A stretch of DNA of 64,000 bases from Mesostigma viride (GCA_009746045.1 RPFO01000240.1:319501-383500); one strand, 5' to 3'. Counted from the stretch's first letter, positions 42,923 through 55,132 are shown. The notes: generated from the sequence alone by a model not told the origin. Program-made: numbers and translations.

Positions 42923-43970
42923 CATGTAAACAGTAACATTTGACCCTGCCATTTGTGCCACTGAGAAATAATATAGTTTTTTTATTGCTATCAAAGACCT
43001 AGGTTCAAATAACGACGTTTAGTACCAAAACTGGCCCTGCCCCATGGCAGACCTCGATCGAAAAAAATGGCCCAAAATTGAAACTAGGACTTTTTAGGAC
43101 CACCATGTATATCACCCATCACCACGCCACCCACAAAGTCCCATGAGCTTCTTACCAATCCTCAGGGCCCCACGGGACCCTACGCGGCCTTGGGAAGGTG
43201 GGGCAGCGTATAACAAGGCCGTACCGTGCTGTGGCTGCACGTATATATACGCGTGCCTAACGGTGTCACAGATGGGGCAGATCATGCAATATAAGGTTGT
43301 ATGGTTGCTGAGGTTACCTGGCTTGAACATGACCCACCCGTTACGGCAAACTCTCTCCAACCATATACCATAGCTTGTTTAATGTCACGGGCATGCTGGC
43401 CACCACCCAGGAAGGAGAGGACACCACATTTGTATGGCAACTTACACAGGATAGCAGCCAGATGAAGTTGTTAAAGGGCACTGTCCAACATGCCACACTT
43501 TGCATGCATTCTAGGGGGGGGGGGAGCTGTAAAAGCATCACATATAGGCAGCATAAGAACAGCTAGAACAACTGCAAGCAATGGGCCCATGGCTGATAAT
43601 GAACGCAACCGTAACATAGCTGGGAAGCATGCGTAACTTAGCAGCAGCGAACAAGGAAGCTTGCGACGATAGAAGGTACATGCCGCAAACCAACTACGTA
43701 AGCCATGTACATGCACAGAAACTGTCCTGTCTTTCAGGCATAGCCGGCTGACACTTACTGCTACGACTACGCTACCCCTTACACCTAACCACAGAGAGAA
43801 CCCGGCACAAACCTGCTTGTTACGTCGCCACGTCCAGGTGGATGCATTAAGAATCGCGGATATCCGCAGCCAGCCAGCTTTCCGGCACAAGAACGCAGCC
43901 AAACTTACAAAATGGTTCGAAAGTAACGTAAGACACGCCGGATCATTGTTCTAGGCCCAAGAGAGATTAA

Positions 43971-45314
43971 CCCATAGTCCGGGAATGGGTTTTTGGCAGT
44001 TTTAGACCCCTGAAAATGGAAAAAATCATAACTCATAGGCCACAACTCCAAATACCCCCAACCAAGGTGCTAGGAGTATCTACACTTCAAGGGCTTTCAG
44101 AAAATGCAATAATATCCCGAGTCCATTCAGTGCTTTGCAAGATATTTACTGCCAAAGTTGGACAAAAGACGATCATTTTCAGGCAAGGGAAATCCCCTTA
44201 GTAGTTTACCCCTGCAGGGAGGGTTCTAAAAAATTATTCTGGGGTTGGACAATGTCAATAGATAGTGCCACCATGCTTTCCTTGGGTCAGACCGCACGGA
44301 TAGCCCATCTGACCTATATAATGCGCTCACTTACGTGTGTGGGTTACGCGCGCGTAAGCAGCCATCCATGAAATGCCACACACTTATGCATTGTATACAG
44401 CCACATAGGACTGTAAAAAGTGCTGGGAAACAAAGAAGTGCTAAACCAGCACTAACGGAATGGCATCCTCCAAAGAAACACCACAAACTGAGCAGATTTG
44501 GGGCTAATAGCACTCATACAGCAGGCATGGAAACCTGCTGCAAGAGGCACTGATACACTCGTGTAAAATGGATGTATAAACGACAGATTCCCGTGCAAAC
44601 GACATGCAAACACGTTGCCGTACCTGGCTTGATCACGACCTTTCCGGGTTCTGCTGGCCGGGACCCTCATATCTCACACTGGCTAATGCTTTCCAGGCAT
44701 AGGCCGCCATAGCCGCATAATGCATGCATCCGACATGATTACCAGGTTGATGTTCTGTGCAAAGATGACCTATAAACGCATCCGAATTCACAGGGACGCT
44801 GCTGCGGATGTCCCGTACCAAAACTGGGTGCTCGGGCTGGCGCAGACTGCCGGGCCATAAGAAGAAAATCGAAATATGGCATGCCATTACTCATCTGGTA
44901 CTGACGACCAAGAAAGCAGTCATGTCCTACCTGTATTTTACCAATGCTATACATCTGGCCACCCCTGACCTACGAAAATCACGCATCATCATTCTGAGCA
45001 ACATTCTGAACCATTACAAGCCGCGAGACGCAAAATTTCCTTGATAACGGCACGCTAGCAGCCATATCTCGTTACGCGCGCGCGCGAGTGAAAATTTCCC
45101 GCCAAAGTCACGTGATACTGTCTCAATTCACGTTGTATTTACCAGGCTATGGCGAATATTACCCCCAAACCTATGCATCACCTTCGTCCCTAAGTGTTCC
45201 CAGACCCACCGGACCACTGACATCCGTCACGGGTGGCGCGGCGCTCCTGGAATTAAGCGCCGCGCCACCGGGGGTCAAACAGGGCGATATATCGCCCTGT
45301 TTCCGGACTATGGG
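43971..45314. mobile_element. piggyBac-like non-autonomous element (CCC ends, TTAA duplication)
   Basis: 1344 bases with termini CCCATAGTCCGG and its exact complement, flanked by TTAA at 43967-43970 and 45315-45318. A CCC start with TTAA duplication is the piggyBac signature. No transposase is encoded. R4 copy 2 lacks it at the matching place (about 53780-53800). Two strong hairpins lie just inside the right end (45232-45269 and 45279-45300). Confidence 0.75.
45232..45300. repeat. Adjacent hairpin and palindrome
   Basis: GGTGGCGCGGCGCT and its exact complement form a 14-base stem with a 10-base loop (45232-45269). Nine bases later a perfect 22-base palindrome centred on GATATATC follows (45279-45300). 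Together they sit 14 bases inside the right end of the TTAA element and could be subterminal folding signals. Confidence 0.75.
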
Positions 45315-45978
45315 TTAAAAGACAAGTCCTGTCACGTGCGCTCGGTACCCAGCCTTGACGTTCTGTAAAATGGTCGACAGTAAACTTCGGGCAAGAACAC
45401 CCAGGCCCGGGCGCTCCCTTGTCAGATATACCGTTTCCAAACTCTATGATACGATTAAAATCAAGCGCAAAAACTGCCTGGCCTGGTGCGGGCAACGTTT
45501 CCTCACGCTCTGACATGTTTGTGCTCAAAATCGACCGTCCGGGCGCAGGCGATCTGTGACCTACTCATGTTGAGCAGCCGTGCTACACATGCAAAAGCAA
45601 ATAATTTCGTAACCAAATTCAGACCCTTTACTTAAGCATAAGTACCAAGCTTTCGTTCTTGCTACTGGGCGCCCAAAACGATAAGCTCACGTGAAAATGC
45701 CGCCCATATTTGTCAGGTCGCCATATCCGCCGCACATCATTCCCGCACCCACTTTTTTGGCCCAAAATCTCTGTATCTTTGGTCGAGGTACGTACATTCC
45801 CGCGCATCTACCCGGTACCCGGTACGGAATCCGGGTACGATGTACCGGTATCACGGGTAGAGTACATCTTGGAGGTCACGGTCCACTAGGGGTATGGACC
45901 ATATAGTGACCCCCCCTGCCCGGTACCTCAGTTATAGTGACCTTAGGACTTTTTAGGACGAAGTCCTAAATTTAGGAC

Positions 45979-46356
45979 GGCCAGCTGATTAACATCAAGG
46001 CTTCCATGGCCTGAACCTGCAAGGACAGGCACAAAGCCTTTAAGCTGCCCTTGGAACCCTGGGTTCCAATCACAGCATTGTAAAAAGCAAACCCTGTCAG
46101 CTCTTTTGACAAAGTAAGGGGAAAAGAATGAGAGAATAGCAAAGGTTAGTATGTAGTGAAGCAGAGAAAAGCTGGGAGAATGGCAGGGGTGGTGGAGTGT
46201 TTGGGGTGCACGGCTGTAGCAGGGTTACGTGGGTGGCCAAGCATGTGGGGGCGCGGGGAGGGAAAATGGCGGTGGCTGACAGCTTGTATAGCGATGATGG
46301 TTGTCTTATATTGACGGGGGAGGTTTTTATGCCTAATGTGTCATGTGAGGCAGCAT
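45979..46356. other. Unassigned spacer
   Basis: No gene or repeat recognised between R4 and the F3 fragment. Confidence 0.3.
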
Positions 46357-46999
46357 TAAGATCACTAAGCTCCCAAGAATACCAGCATTTGAGCAAACCA
46401 ATAAGTGGAGCCCTGCCACAATTGCAACAGTTACAGTGGCCTTCAGGTTTCTCACTGACCGCACGCGGAAGCAAGAAGCCTTCAGGGTGGGAGGGAGGGA
46501 AAGAAACAATTACGGATTATTGCCGGCCTAGCTTGCCTAAGGCATGGTCTGATGGCACGCCATTATTAAGCTGTCAGACATCACAGATATCCTAAATTAA
46601 TTGGCACTGGTATCCGTCACGCGCCTGCCTGAACAGTGCTGAAAACGCCACTATGTAACGAGGCCACACACACCCACTGAGGCTAGTATGTTGAACGTAC
46701 AGGTAGTCGCCTACAAGGTTCAGTAAACCTGACAAGCATAAATCTCGCCCATTGACCCCTTGAATCTACTATATACAATAGTTAGTCACGACTCACTTAA
46801 ACATTCAGCAAAAGATTCGTTAAGCAACCAGCGAACCCTACAGGTCCTGAGCCTCAGCGCCGGCGCACTACTAACAAAACACTTACGAATCTTTGCAAGC
46901 AAGTCGTATAAATCCTACTATTGATTTTTTGGGACCACTAAGCAACTGCCACCTACTCTTCTAAACAACCGGGTCTTTCAATGAGAATTTAGGCAAGCG
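46357..46999 (-). mobile_element. F3 fragment (B and most of A), minus strand
   Basis: 46357-46482 is the B repeat inverted (GATCACTAAGCTCCCAAGAA to GCAAGAAGCC). 46483 to about 46999 is A inverted, including CACGACTCACT, AAAGATTCGTTAAGCAACC and ACAACCGGGTC. It is diverged by small indels and lacks about the first 130 bases of A. The B end reads GATCTT-AAT on the minus strand. Confidence 0.65.
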
Positions 47000-47705
47000 T
47001 GATGTCAGGTAGACACATCAGATAGACTAGCTGGCACCAAGCCCGCCCAGCCTGGGCGTTAAGTCCTCACCTGGCGTGCCCCAGGCTGAGGGCGGCATGG
47101 CCGCCACCCGGGACTTTTTGTGATAGACTCGGCAATGATGGACATGTGCTACCCTAGACGTGACGGGCTCACACCCGGGCAGCCTCCTGGTTTGTCTCTA
47201 ATATGGAGGCAGATGGTACGCAATGATAGATGGCAAGTAGTGATGAAGGAGACCACCCCCAAGCCTGTGGGGGCTCCGCGTGTGACCGCGTATGGCATTC
47301 ATAGCGATTCGGGCTGTGGTGCCCACAACCCTGTAACTAGGACCTAGATAGCTAGCAGCATCCATTCCCTCCCATGTTCCCCTCCCACTGAGGACTTCTG
47401 CTCACGTGACGCGCAGTCACGTGTCTACTAATCAATCAATTAATGTCAGAAATAGTTTGGATGCTCCTTGGACGAATTATAATGGACAATGGTAAAGAGT
47501 AACGACGAATTTGTTCATTGCATAATTAATAATACCGGTTACCACCCTTTGCTACCGCCAAAGGCATGATGCAGTTCCCAGGTGGGACCAAAACGTCAAT
47601 AGCTACGATGGCTTGGACCAGTGAGGTGAGTGCAACACAGCTAGCAACTTCCTTATCAACCCACACATTGTGGCGGCGGCTGGCATATTAGCTTAACACA
47701 ATTAA
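47000..47705. other. Unassigned spacer
   Basis: No repeat or coding feature identified. A stem (CACGTGACGCGCAGTCACGTG) lies at 47404-47424. Confidence 0.3.
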
Positions 47706-48205
47706 GGGAGGGTGGCACCCCAAAAACCTTTAAAATTGAGCTATGGTAATAACACTTGAAATTCATTTGCACAATGCTGAAATATGGTCGCGGGCACTAA
47801 TAACATCTCTTGTGAGCTGTCCATGCACTTGTTGGGGGTACTACCCCCAAGTATACGCCAATATTGCGCTATAAATAGAAAAAGAGGCTAATTAGGGCTG
47901 GGTATGCCCCAGCCAATGCACACATTTGTTGGCAACCAAAAATCAATCTTTTGTAGTTCCCTGAGTGTGTAGCTTGCTGAGCTATTTACATCATGGAAAT
48001 GGCAAAACCTTGAACAGTTATTAATTTTCCCGCAGAACAGGTCTTTTTTTACCGGACATTGGAAATAAACATATCATAAACACTTCAGATAAGGCCGCAA
48101 AATCAAGCGAAAATCCGGCTAACAGGGGGGCAGCAGTGGTCCAAGTCCCAGGTCTTTCCGACAAGTCTAGCTCAAGTTATTAGGTTTTGCGTGCTAAAAC
48201 CTGAA
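47706..48205 (+). mobile_element. Left end of a diverged TTAA element
   Basis: TTAA (47702-47705) is followed by GGGAGGGTGGCACCCC, a variant of the copy 1 end. CACTTGTTGGGGGTACTACC and ATAAATAGAAAAAGAGGC follow in the same order as at 34341-34400. The right side was displaced by the LTR element at 48211. Confidence 0.5.
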
Positions 48206-48210
48206 CATAC

Positions 48211-48956
48211 TGTCAAGAAAATGACCAAAAACTTCTCCTAGCTTGCACACTAAATGCTGGCTATCGGAGGAAAGTTCCGGTACTTGAAGACCTGGACCTT
48301 ATGGACAAGAATGAGGCGAATTCAATGGTGATAATCGCTTAATCATTGATCCAACATTAATATGTAGCGGCCTTGGTAGAGGCCAGCCACCATAGCAAGG
48401 TCACAAGACTTAATCTCAAAGGAGCAAGGGCAAAAGACTAAATGCTACGTTGCTTTGCAGCAAGTCACGACACACAAGCAGTATTGGCTGTTGGATAGGT
48501 GGCGGCGCGTCACTGGGCGTCGGATGCATTCATGCGCATGCACATGGGTCATGCATGAAACTAGTCTATGCCATAGGGGCAGCGCCAGCGCCAAAGTACT
48601 CGTCACTTATGTTAGACTTCGTTCCTACTGTAAGGCATGGCATACGAGGCTGCTAGGCTCAACTTGGACAAATTTAGTCACGGACTGGCGTGGCGCGGCG
48701 CGACGCCAAAAACTAGCGCCACAGCAAAACGCAGTGCCACATAAGTCATGCGGCACACACACTCAAAGTCCAAAACACAAGGTAGGTGACGCGGTGTAAT
48801 GCCAAAGTACAGAAAGAGGCACGCCGCATCTACAAACGAAAATATTCCGTCACACTAGTACAGATTCATCTACGCGTAAGTGTCTCGGCCATATTTAATA
48901 AATCGGCCGTAACTGTACAGCGCAAGAAAGCCATCGGACAAAATGTAATTCTAACA
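48211..48956 (-). repeat. LTR (3' LTR of the minus-strand element)
   Basis: 746 bases, TG..CA. The adjoining internal sequence on the minus strand ends CGACCAAGGGGGTG, a short purine tract suited to plus-strand priming. Confidence 0.9.
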
Positions 48957-49146
48957 CACCCCCTTGGTCGATGGCTGAAGCTGACGGGCAAAATAAACAA
49001 ACACACCCCCTTGCCCAAAGAGAAGACGCGGCAAGTCTATAACTAGGGGGGTACAGGACACCCCGGGGCCCATGAGACCAAACCAGGTCAGACTCGCCAG
49101 ATTAACTCAAGCAGGACAGAGGATATAAAACTTTACAGCTGGGTTG

Positions 49147-50055
49147 CTAAGTCATCATTGGCCTCGGCCACTGTGTTAAAACAGAAACCAGGTGGCAAGG
49201 CTCCAACTCCTGAGTGAGGTGCGCCTTGTCCTGGTTGTCACGCGGCCGGAGGTTGGGATGCTTGCGGTAACAGGTCTCCTGGGAATGCCCAGGCCGACGG
49301 CAGAAGGTGCACCGCTTCTTACCACCCCCAGAGGAAGTAGCGTACGCGGTGCCTTCGGTGTGGGCAGCAGGGTCAGCGGGCTTGTTGGTAGGTTTGCCAC
49401 CAGTTGGTGGCGCAGCGGGATTCCGGGGCATCAGCAGGTCGTCAATCTCAAATACCAGGTCACGGATCTGGTGGAGGGTCATGCCGGGTGTGCGGCGAGC
49501 GGCCATGGCCGCACGGTGTGCGGTCGACAGCCCCGCCAGAAGGCAGTCCTTCCACTCATCCCAGGTGACCGTAACGCCCGCGTCCTCCAGGTCCTGCTTC
49601 ATCATCATGCCACGGGACCAATACTTCGGTGCAGTCTCATTCTGCTGGATGGCAATCCGGTATAGTTGACGCTTCTCCTCCAGCTTATACGACTCGGTCA
49701 AGTACGGCTGGCGAATGGTGGACTTTAGATGCTTGTACACGGCGCTTACAGTAGGGGGGTCAACAGTGCGGGCCTCGCGGATGGCCTGTCCCTTAAGAAT
49801 AGCAAGCAAGGTGGACCGCAGAAGCTTGTCGGCCGCCTTGACGTGCTCCAGGGACATATCAACACTACCGTCCAACACCCCAAGCACACCCTGAGCATCA
49901 CAGGACGCCTCCAGTATCGCCTCAAGCTCGACCCAACCAGCAAAGTCGTTGCATGGATCAAAACGTGTCACATTCCGGAGAGATGGCTGTACGGCTCTGG
50001 CACCCACCACCATAGGATGCTCGCCAGGGTCACGAGGCGCAGCTGCCCGCGACAT
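49147..50055 (-). CDS. gag: Copia-type Gag polyprotein (stand-alone)
   Basis: An intact 302-codon frame from an ATG at 50055. Residues about 30-205 form a helical capsid-like region of the Ty1/copia gag type, with FDPCNDFAGWVELEAILEA, YKLEEKRQLYRIAIQQNETA and LLAGLSTAHRAAM. A Pro-rich linker follows, then a single zinc knuckle CTFCRRPGHSQETC (C-X2-C-X4-H-X4-C, residues 249-262). After about 40 further residues the frame stops before any protease motif. It would form particles and bind RNA. The frame is undamaged, in contrast to the F1 and F2 gag frames, which suggests recent activity in trans. No pol is present in either direction inside the element. Confidence 0.85.
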   Translation of the reverse strand: MSRAAAPRDPGEHPMVVGARAVQPSLRNVTRFDPCNDFAGWVELEAILEASCDAQGVLGVLDGSVDMSLEHVKAADKLLRSTLLAILKGQAIREARTVDPPTVSAVYKHLKSTIRQPYLTESYKLEEKRQLYRIAIQQNETAPKYWSRGMMMKQDLEDAGVTVTWDEWKDCLLAGLSTAHRAAMAARRTPGMTLHQIRDLVFEIDDLLMPRNPAAPPTGGKPTNKPADPAAHTEGTAYATSSGGGKKRCTFCRRPGHSQETCYRKHPNLRPRDNQDKAHLTQELEPCHLVSVLTQWPRPMMT

Positions 50056-50317
50056 GGTTCAGCTATCCACAAAGCAGTCGCCACGCCAGTACAGTGTCGT
50101 TGCAGCAAAAAAGATAGCTCGACAAAAAAAAAACGTGGGACGCAGCAAACGTGTCCACAACTCGGAATATTAAAGCCAGTTACAGGGCAGGCCAGGCACC
50201 AAAAAGTCACACTGGATAAGGAAATAGTCGAGTGCTGCACAGTAGCAACGCGTCACTGACTCGCAAACAGGAGCCCAGTAGGGGTGCTCACCAAATACCA
50301 ACAAATGGTCACGTTGC

Positions 50318-50509
50318 TTAGTCGATATCCGCACCCTCACTCTGCAGGTATTGCAGGTAAGAACCAATCAGGGTATTCAGGATCACAAAATCAACGGGAC
50401 ACTCCCCCTGTGGTGAATCATACGTATCCCTAATTATCTCAATAATCCAACGCCTTGCCTGTACTGGATTGATGGCCACAGTAGGCTGCTCTCCTGCCTT
50501 GGAATTCAA
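50318..50509 (-). CDS. Small leader ORF upstream of gag
   Basis: 63 codons (MNSKAGEQPTVAINPVQARR ...) between the 5' LTR and gag, on the same strand. No family recognised. It may be a chance frame in the leader. Confidence 0.15.
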   Translation of the reverse strand: MNSKAGEQPTVAINPVQARRWIIEIIRDTYDSPQGECPVDFVILNTLIGSYLQYLQSEGADID

Positions 50510-50669
50510 AAGTTACTATAACCAAGTCTATGCTGGGGTGATCAAGCCCAGACATGCCTAGTCATCCAAAAAATTCCCAAGGAAAGCAGCAGGAAGAGAA
50601 ATATGGGCCAGCAAAATTCCCAGAGGGCCGGCTTAAGACTTTTTGAGTGGTCAAAAGCGAATCGTAACT

Positions 50670-50685
50670 TAGGCAGTCGATACCA
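50670..50685 (-). promoter_or_regulatory. Primer binding site candidate
   Basis: Directly after the 5' LTR the minus strand reads TGGTATCGACTGCC. A TGG start pairs with the CCA end of a tRNA, and TGGTATC equals the first seven bases of the initiator-Met site common in copia elements, after which it departs. The primer tRNA is therefore undecided. Confidence 0.45.
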
Positions 50686-51431
50686 TGTCAAGAAAATGAC
50701 CAAAAACTTCTCCTAGCTTGCACACTAAATGCTGGCTATCGGAGGAAAGTTCCGGTACTTGAAGACCTGGACCTTATGGACAAGAATGAGGCGAATTCAA
50801 TGGTGATAATCGCTTAATCATTGATCCAACATTAATATGTAGCGGCCTTGGTAGAGGCCAGCCACCATAGCAAGGTCACAAGACTTAATCTCAAAGGAGC
50901 AAGGGCAAAAGACTAAATGCTACGTTGCTTTGCAGCAAGTCACGACACACAAGCAGTATTGGCCGTTGGATAGGTGGCGGCGCGTCACTGGGCGTCGGAT
51001 GCATTCATGCGCATGCACATGGGTCATGCATGAAACTAGTCTATGCCATAGGGGCAGCGCCAGCGCCAAAGTACTCGTCACTTATGTTAGACTTCGTTCC
51101 TACTGTAAGGCATGGCATACGAGGCTGCTAGGCTCAACTTGGACAAATTTAGTCACGGACTGGCGTGGCGCGGCGCGACGCCAAAAACTAGCGCCACAGC
51201 AAAACGCAGTGCCACATAAGTCATGCGGCACACACACTCAAAGTCCAAAACACAAGGTAGGTGACGCGGCGTAATGCCAAAGTACAGAAAGAGGCACACC
51301 GCATCTACAAACGAAAATATTCCGTCACACTAGTACAGATTCATCTACGCGTAAGTGTCTCGGCCATATTTAATAAATCGGCCGTAACTGTACAGCGCAA
51401 GAAAGCCATCGGACAAAATATAATTCTAACA
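50686..51431 (-). repeat. LTR (5' LTR of the minus-strand element)
   Basis: 746 bases, differing from its partner at about four positions (e.g. near 50963, 51270, 51298 and 51420). Confidence 0.9.
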
Positions 51432-51496
51432 CATACGCTAAATGAGTTTTTTCTGTGTATAAGGCCACCTAGACATCATGTTTTCCATCCAAGAAT

Positions 51497-52076
51497 CGGT
51501 TTTCTCTGAATATAGTTTAATTAACGCATGCGGGAAAGATAGGGCCGCTATGCCTTGGCCTGGATGTGGAAGGCTGTCTGCGACATGGGCTGACTAATTC
51601 GATCTGTACAAAGGGTTTCCTCTTCGCCCGAATTTTCCTTGGATGACCCGGTTGTTTATAAGGGTCGGTGGCTATTAATTAGTGGTCCGAGAAAAAGGGT
51701 TAATTGTAGGTTTTATACGACTTGCTTGCAAAGATTCGTGTTTGGTTGCACCAGCTGAGGTTAGGTGGGAACCTGTAGGGTCGGCTGACCAGTTGCTTAA
51801 CGAATCTTTGGCTGATTTGGTTTCTTTAGTGAGTCGTGATTAATTATTGTATAGTGGATTCGGACCGGCCCAAGGGGTCGATGGGCAAGTTTTATGTTTG
51901 TCAGTCTTGGGAACCTTGTACAACTACCTGTACGGTTAACGCACTAGCCTGGGGGTGCGTGGCCACGTTGTTCGTAGTGGCGTTTTCAGCACTGTTCAGG
52001 CCGGCGTGTGACGCATGCCGGTGTTAATTAATTTAGGATGATGTCAGCTTGTGTGTCGGCGGGCCATGCCTTAAGC
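51497..52076 (+). mobile_element. F3 A repeat fragment
   Basis: Begins AAG-AAT-CGGTTTTCTCTGAATATAG and follows 9321-9900 closely, ending GGGCCATGCCTTAAGC. It is an A repeat without adjoining B, i.e. a 5' end or a deletion product, and diverges little from the 9.3 kb copy. Confidence 0.7.
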
Positions 52077-55000
52077 TCAGCCCAAGGTTACCATGTAAAT
52101 TTATGCCAAGAACTCAGCAAGTATACGTGTAAAAACCTTAGAAAGACTGCCCAAGCAATAGAGGCAACTGCAGCCTGCAAACTTGGCAGCAAATCATACT
52201 GCTGTCTGCCAAGCATTCACATCATATCCAGCTTGCCTTGCTGCACACATAGCAGGGAAGTCTTAATGGTTATAGCTCAAGGAAAGCAATGGAAACACCT
52301 ATCTAATGCAATGCCACTCATGCAGTATGGCCAGCAAAAGAACCACTCTCACCTTCCATTCCAATTTGCTAAGAAGCTGATGCCAGCTTGTTAGCCTCTA
52401 GGCACATGCCGGATGTCGTTACTAAAACAGGCGTGTCAGATCCGGCATATAACAAAGCGTCTGAGCAAGCTCATGTCCAAAGGATTATGGAAACAAATGT
52501 CAACACATTACCAACAACTTGACCTCGGTGCATTTAGCATGCCAGCCACAAACTACACGAAATTGTACGAAATTGCTAGGAATCTGACGATGCAACCGAA
52601 ATGTTAATTTTCCCAGAAAAAGTCCTAAATTTAGGACCAGTTTGACGTATCAAATATGCATGCAAACATGAACATTTGACCCTGGCATTGGTGCCCATGG
52701 CAGATAGTACACCTTTTGAATTTCTTTCAAAAACCTGGGTTAAAAAGACAACATTTACCACCTAAATGGGCAATGCCCCCATACCACACCTCGAACGGGA
52801 AAATTGGCAAAATGGTGAATTTAGGACCAATAGGACCAATTAGTATATCAACGCATTACCATGCTATCCACACGGTCCCTTGAGCATCTTACAAACGCTA
52901 GGGGCCCCATGGGACCCTACGAGGCCTTGGGATGGCGGGGCAGCGTATAACAAGGCCATACCCTGCTGTGGCTGCCTGTATGTATACGCGTGCCTAACGG
53001 TGTCACAGATGGTGCAGGTAATGCAATATACTGTTGCATGGTTGCTGAGGTTGCCCGGCTTGAACATGGCCCACCCCTTACGGTAAACTTTCTCTAAGCA
53101 TATCCCAAACCTTCTTTGACATCACGGACATGCTGGCCACCACCCAGCGATGAAAAAACATTGCATTTGCATTGCAACTGACCCATTAATGCAGCCCAAT
53201 GAAGTTACAAAACAACGTTGTGCTAACATGCAACGCTTTGTGAGCGAATTCAGGGTGCATGTAAAACGTAAACCATACTGTATATACTGTCTGAGAACTC
53301 CCTGAACGACTGCAGGCCATAGGACCATGGTTTATAACTAACACATGAGTAAAACTGCTCTTACGCATGCTCTCACGTGACGCAGTCATGTGTCTATTAA
53401 CCCTCTATTAACCCTGTTCTATTAATAGTTAAGTAATTAATTACGGCTGCGTGTTATAGCTGCAGCGGACGATGAAGATAGAGACGTAAAAAGTTGTATG
53501 ACGTAAACCAACTATGTGGGACAGTTATGTGCACAGAGAGCGTCCCCTCTTTTTAGGCATAGCTGGCTGACTAAAAAAAAAACCACGACAGCGTTGCCAG
53601 TTACACTCATGATCTAAGACACCCCGGCACCTACCTGCTACTTACGTCGCCACTTCCAGATGGTTGCAAAAAAGTCGCTGAAATCCGCAGTCAGGTCAGC
53701 TTTCCGAGAGCAGAGCCCACCAAAGCTGGCCAACCGGTTCGAAAATGATATAAACCACGCTTGTGCTGCTTTCTAGGTCCAAGAAGTACAGAAAGTGAAG
53801 ACCTATAAGGTGCGCTCGCTGCCCAGCCTGAACGTCCCTACAACATGGTCGACAATGGAAATCGGGCAAGAATATCACGGCCCAGGCGCTCCCATGTCTA
53901 ATACTCCGTTCCTAAACTTCAGACTATAATCAAAATCGTCCACACAAATTTTCTGGCTTGATTCGTACCCACCATTATTTGCTAATACACTAACATGTTT
54001 GTGCCAAAATCGACCCTCCGCGAGCAGGCGATCTGCGACCCATTTGTGTTGTGCCGCTGTGCTACAGCGCTACACATAACAACTTGCGCAGAAAATTTTC
54101 ACAGCCTTTAAGCATAACTAACAACCTTTCGTTTTTGCTACTGGGCGCCCGAAATGATAAACGCACGTGAAAACGCCGGCCACGATTGTCAGGTCGCCAT
54201 GTCCACCTCACATCATTCCCGCACCCACTTTTTCGCTCCAAAATCGGTTATATTTTTGGTCGAGGTACCTACTTTCCCGCGCATCTACCCGGTACGGGGT
54301 ACCCGGGTACGGAATCCGGGTGCCATGTGCCGGTACCACAGATCGGGTATATCACGGCGGGTACCGTCCACATGGAGTTCGGACCATATAGTGACCCCCC
54401 CTACCCGGTACCTCGGTTATAGTGACCTCTAGGACAAATTAGGACAAAGTCCTACATTTAGGACAGTGAGTGGATTAACAGAAAGAAATGGAGCGCTTCC
54501 TGCGGGGAAACTGCCCGAAAAAAAGGCGAAAGGCCGACGTTTATGCACCTGCATGCGTGGAAATGTTTCATGCATAAACTGGCACGCAAGCTCGAACAAT
54601 AAAAGACATCATCCATGGACCAGCAGGCTGCAGGCGAACAAGGAAGGTGCGCCTTCCGTGAATACGTCGAAGGCGAAATTCGCAGGCCTACGTAGGTTCT
54701 TACCTTGAATGCCGGAAATGTAAAAGAAACCGGGAAGCTTCGGCACAAACTCGACAACACCATTAAGTTAGCTTGACAATCGCCCTTTAGAGCCTACGTT
54801 GCCTCACAATAGCTGCCGTAAACCTGCATTAAATTTCATGATCCGCAAGAGAAACTATATCCTGGACCCCCGCGCCCGTAGCCGTTTCAGAAATAAGCGA
54901 TATTGCAAACCATAAAATTTCCGCCATGAAATGAGGTCATCAACTAATCTTCTGCAAAATTCAAGCATTTTTTCTAGCTGTTTACGTGCCATATCGATTA

Positions 55001-55132
55001 ATATTGCATAAAGGCATGCCGCCATGGCCACCTCCGCGAGGGTTGAGCGGTCCGGGCACACATTATACACCGTACGGACGGTACCGCGAATTTTTTGGCG
55101 CGGAAAATATTCGGCGCGCCACGTCCCCTTCC
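52077..55132 (+). mobile_element. Diverged TTAA element, interrupted by R4 copy 2
   Basis: The left part (52245-52400, e.g. ATGCAGTATGGCC, GCTTGTTAGCCTCTAG) and the right part (54860-55132, CCCCCGCGCCCGTAGCCG to GCGCGCCACGTCCCC) follow copy 1 in order with many changes. The left terminus is not preserved. R4 occupies 52622-54464. Confidence 0.45.
52622..54464. mobile_element. R4 repeat copy 2
   Basis: Bounded by GTCCTAAATTTAGGAC (52622) and GTCCTACATTTAGGAC (54449). About 1.84 kb. It is the uninterrupted reference for copy 1. Confidence 0.55.

Larger units (their letters stand above)
38949..45978. mobile_element. R4 repeat copy 1, interrupted by F2 and a TTAA element
   Basis: Bounded at both ends by the perfect palindrome GTCCTAAATTTAGGAC (38949-38964 and 45963-45978). 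Excluding the two insertions (38983-42922 and 43971-45314) it matches R4 copy 2 (52622-54464) in order, e.g. AACATTTGACCCTG, GGGACCCTACG, CTACTGGGCGCCC, CATCATTCCCGCACCCAC. TAGGAC words cluster near both ends. There is no coding capacity. Its class is unknown. Confidence 0.55.
48211..51431 (-). mobile_element. LTR retrotransposon encoding gag only (TR-GAG-like)
   Basis: 3221 bases on the minus strand. The LTRs are 48211-48956 and 50686-51431, both exactly 746 bases, starting TGTCAAGAAAATG and ending TTCTAACA (TG..CA). A 5-base target duplication CATAC lies at 48206-48210 and 51432-51436. I count about four differences between the LTRs (roughly 0.5%), so insertion is recent. The internal part is about 1.7 kb and holds one intact gag and no protease, integrase, RT or RNase H. 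This is the arrangement described in plants as TR-GAG, which depends on enzymes from a full-length relative. Confidence 0.9.
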
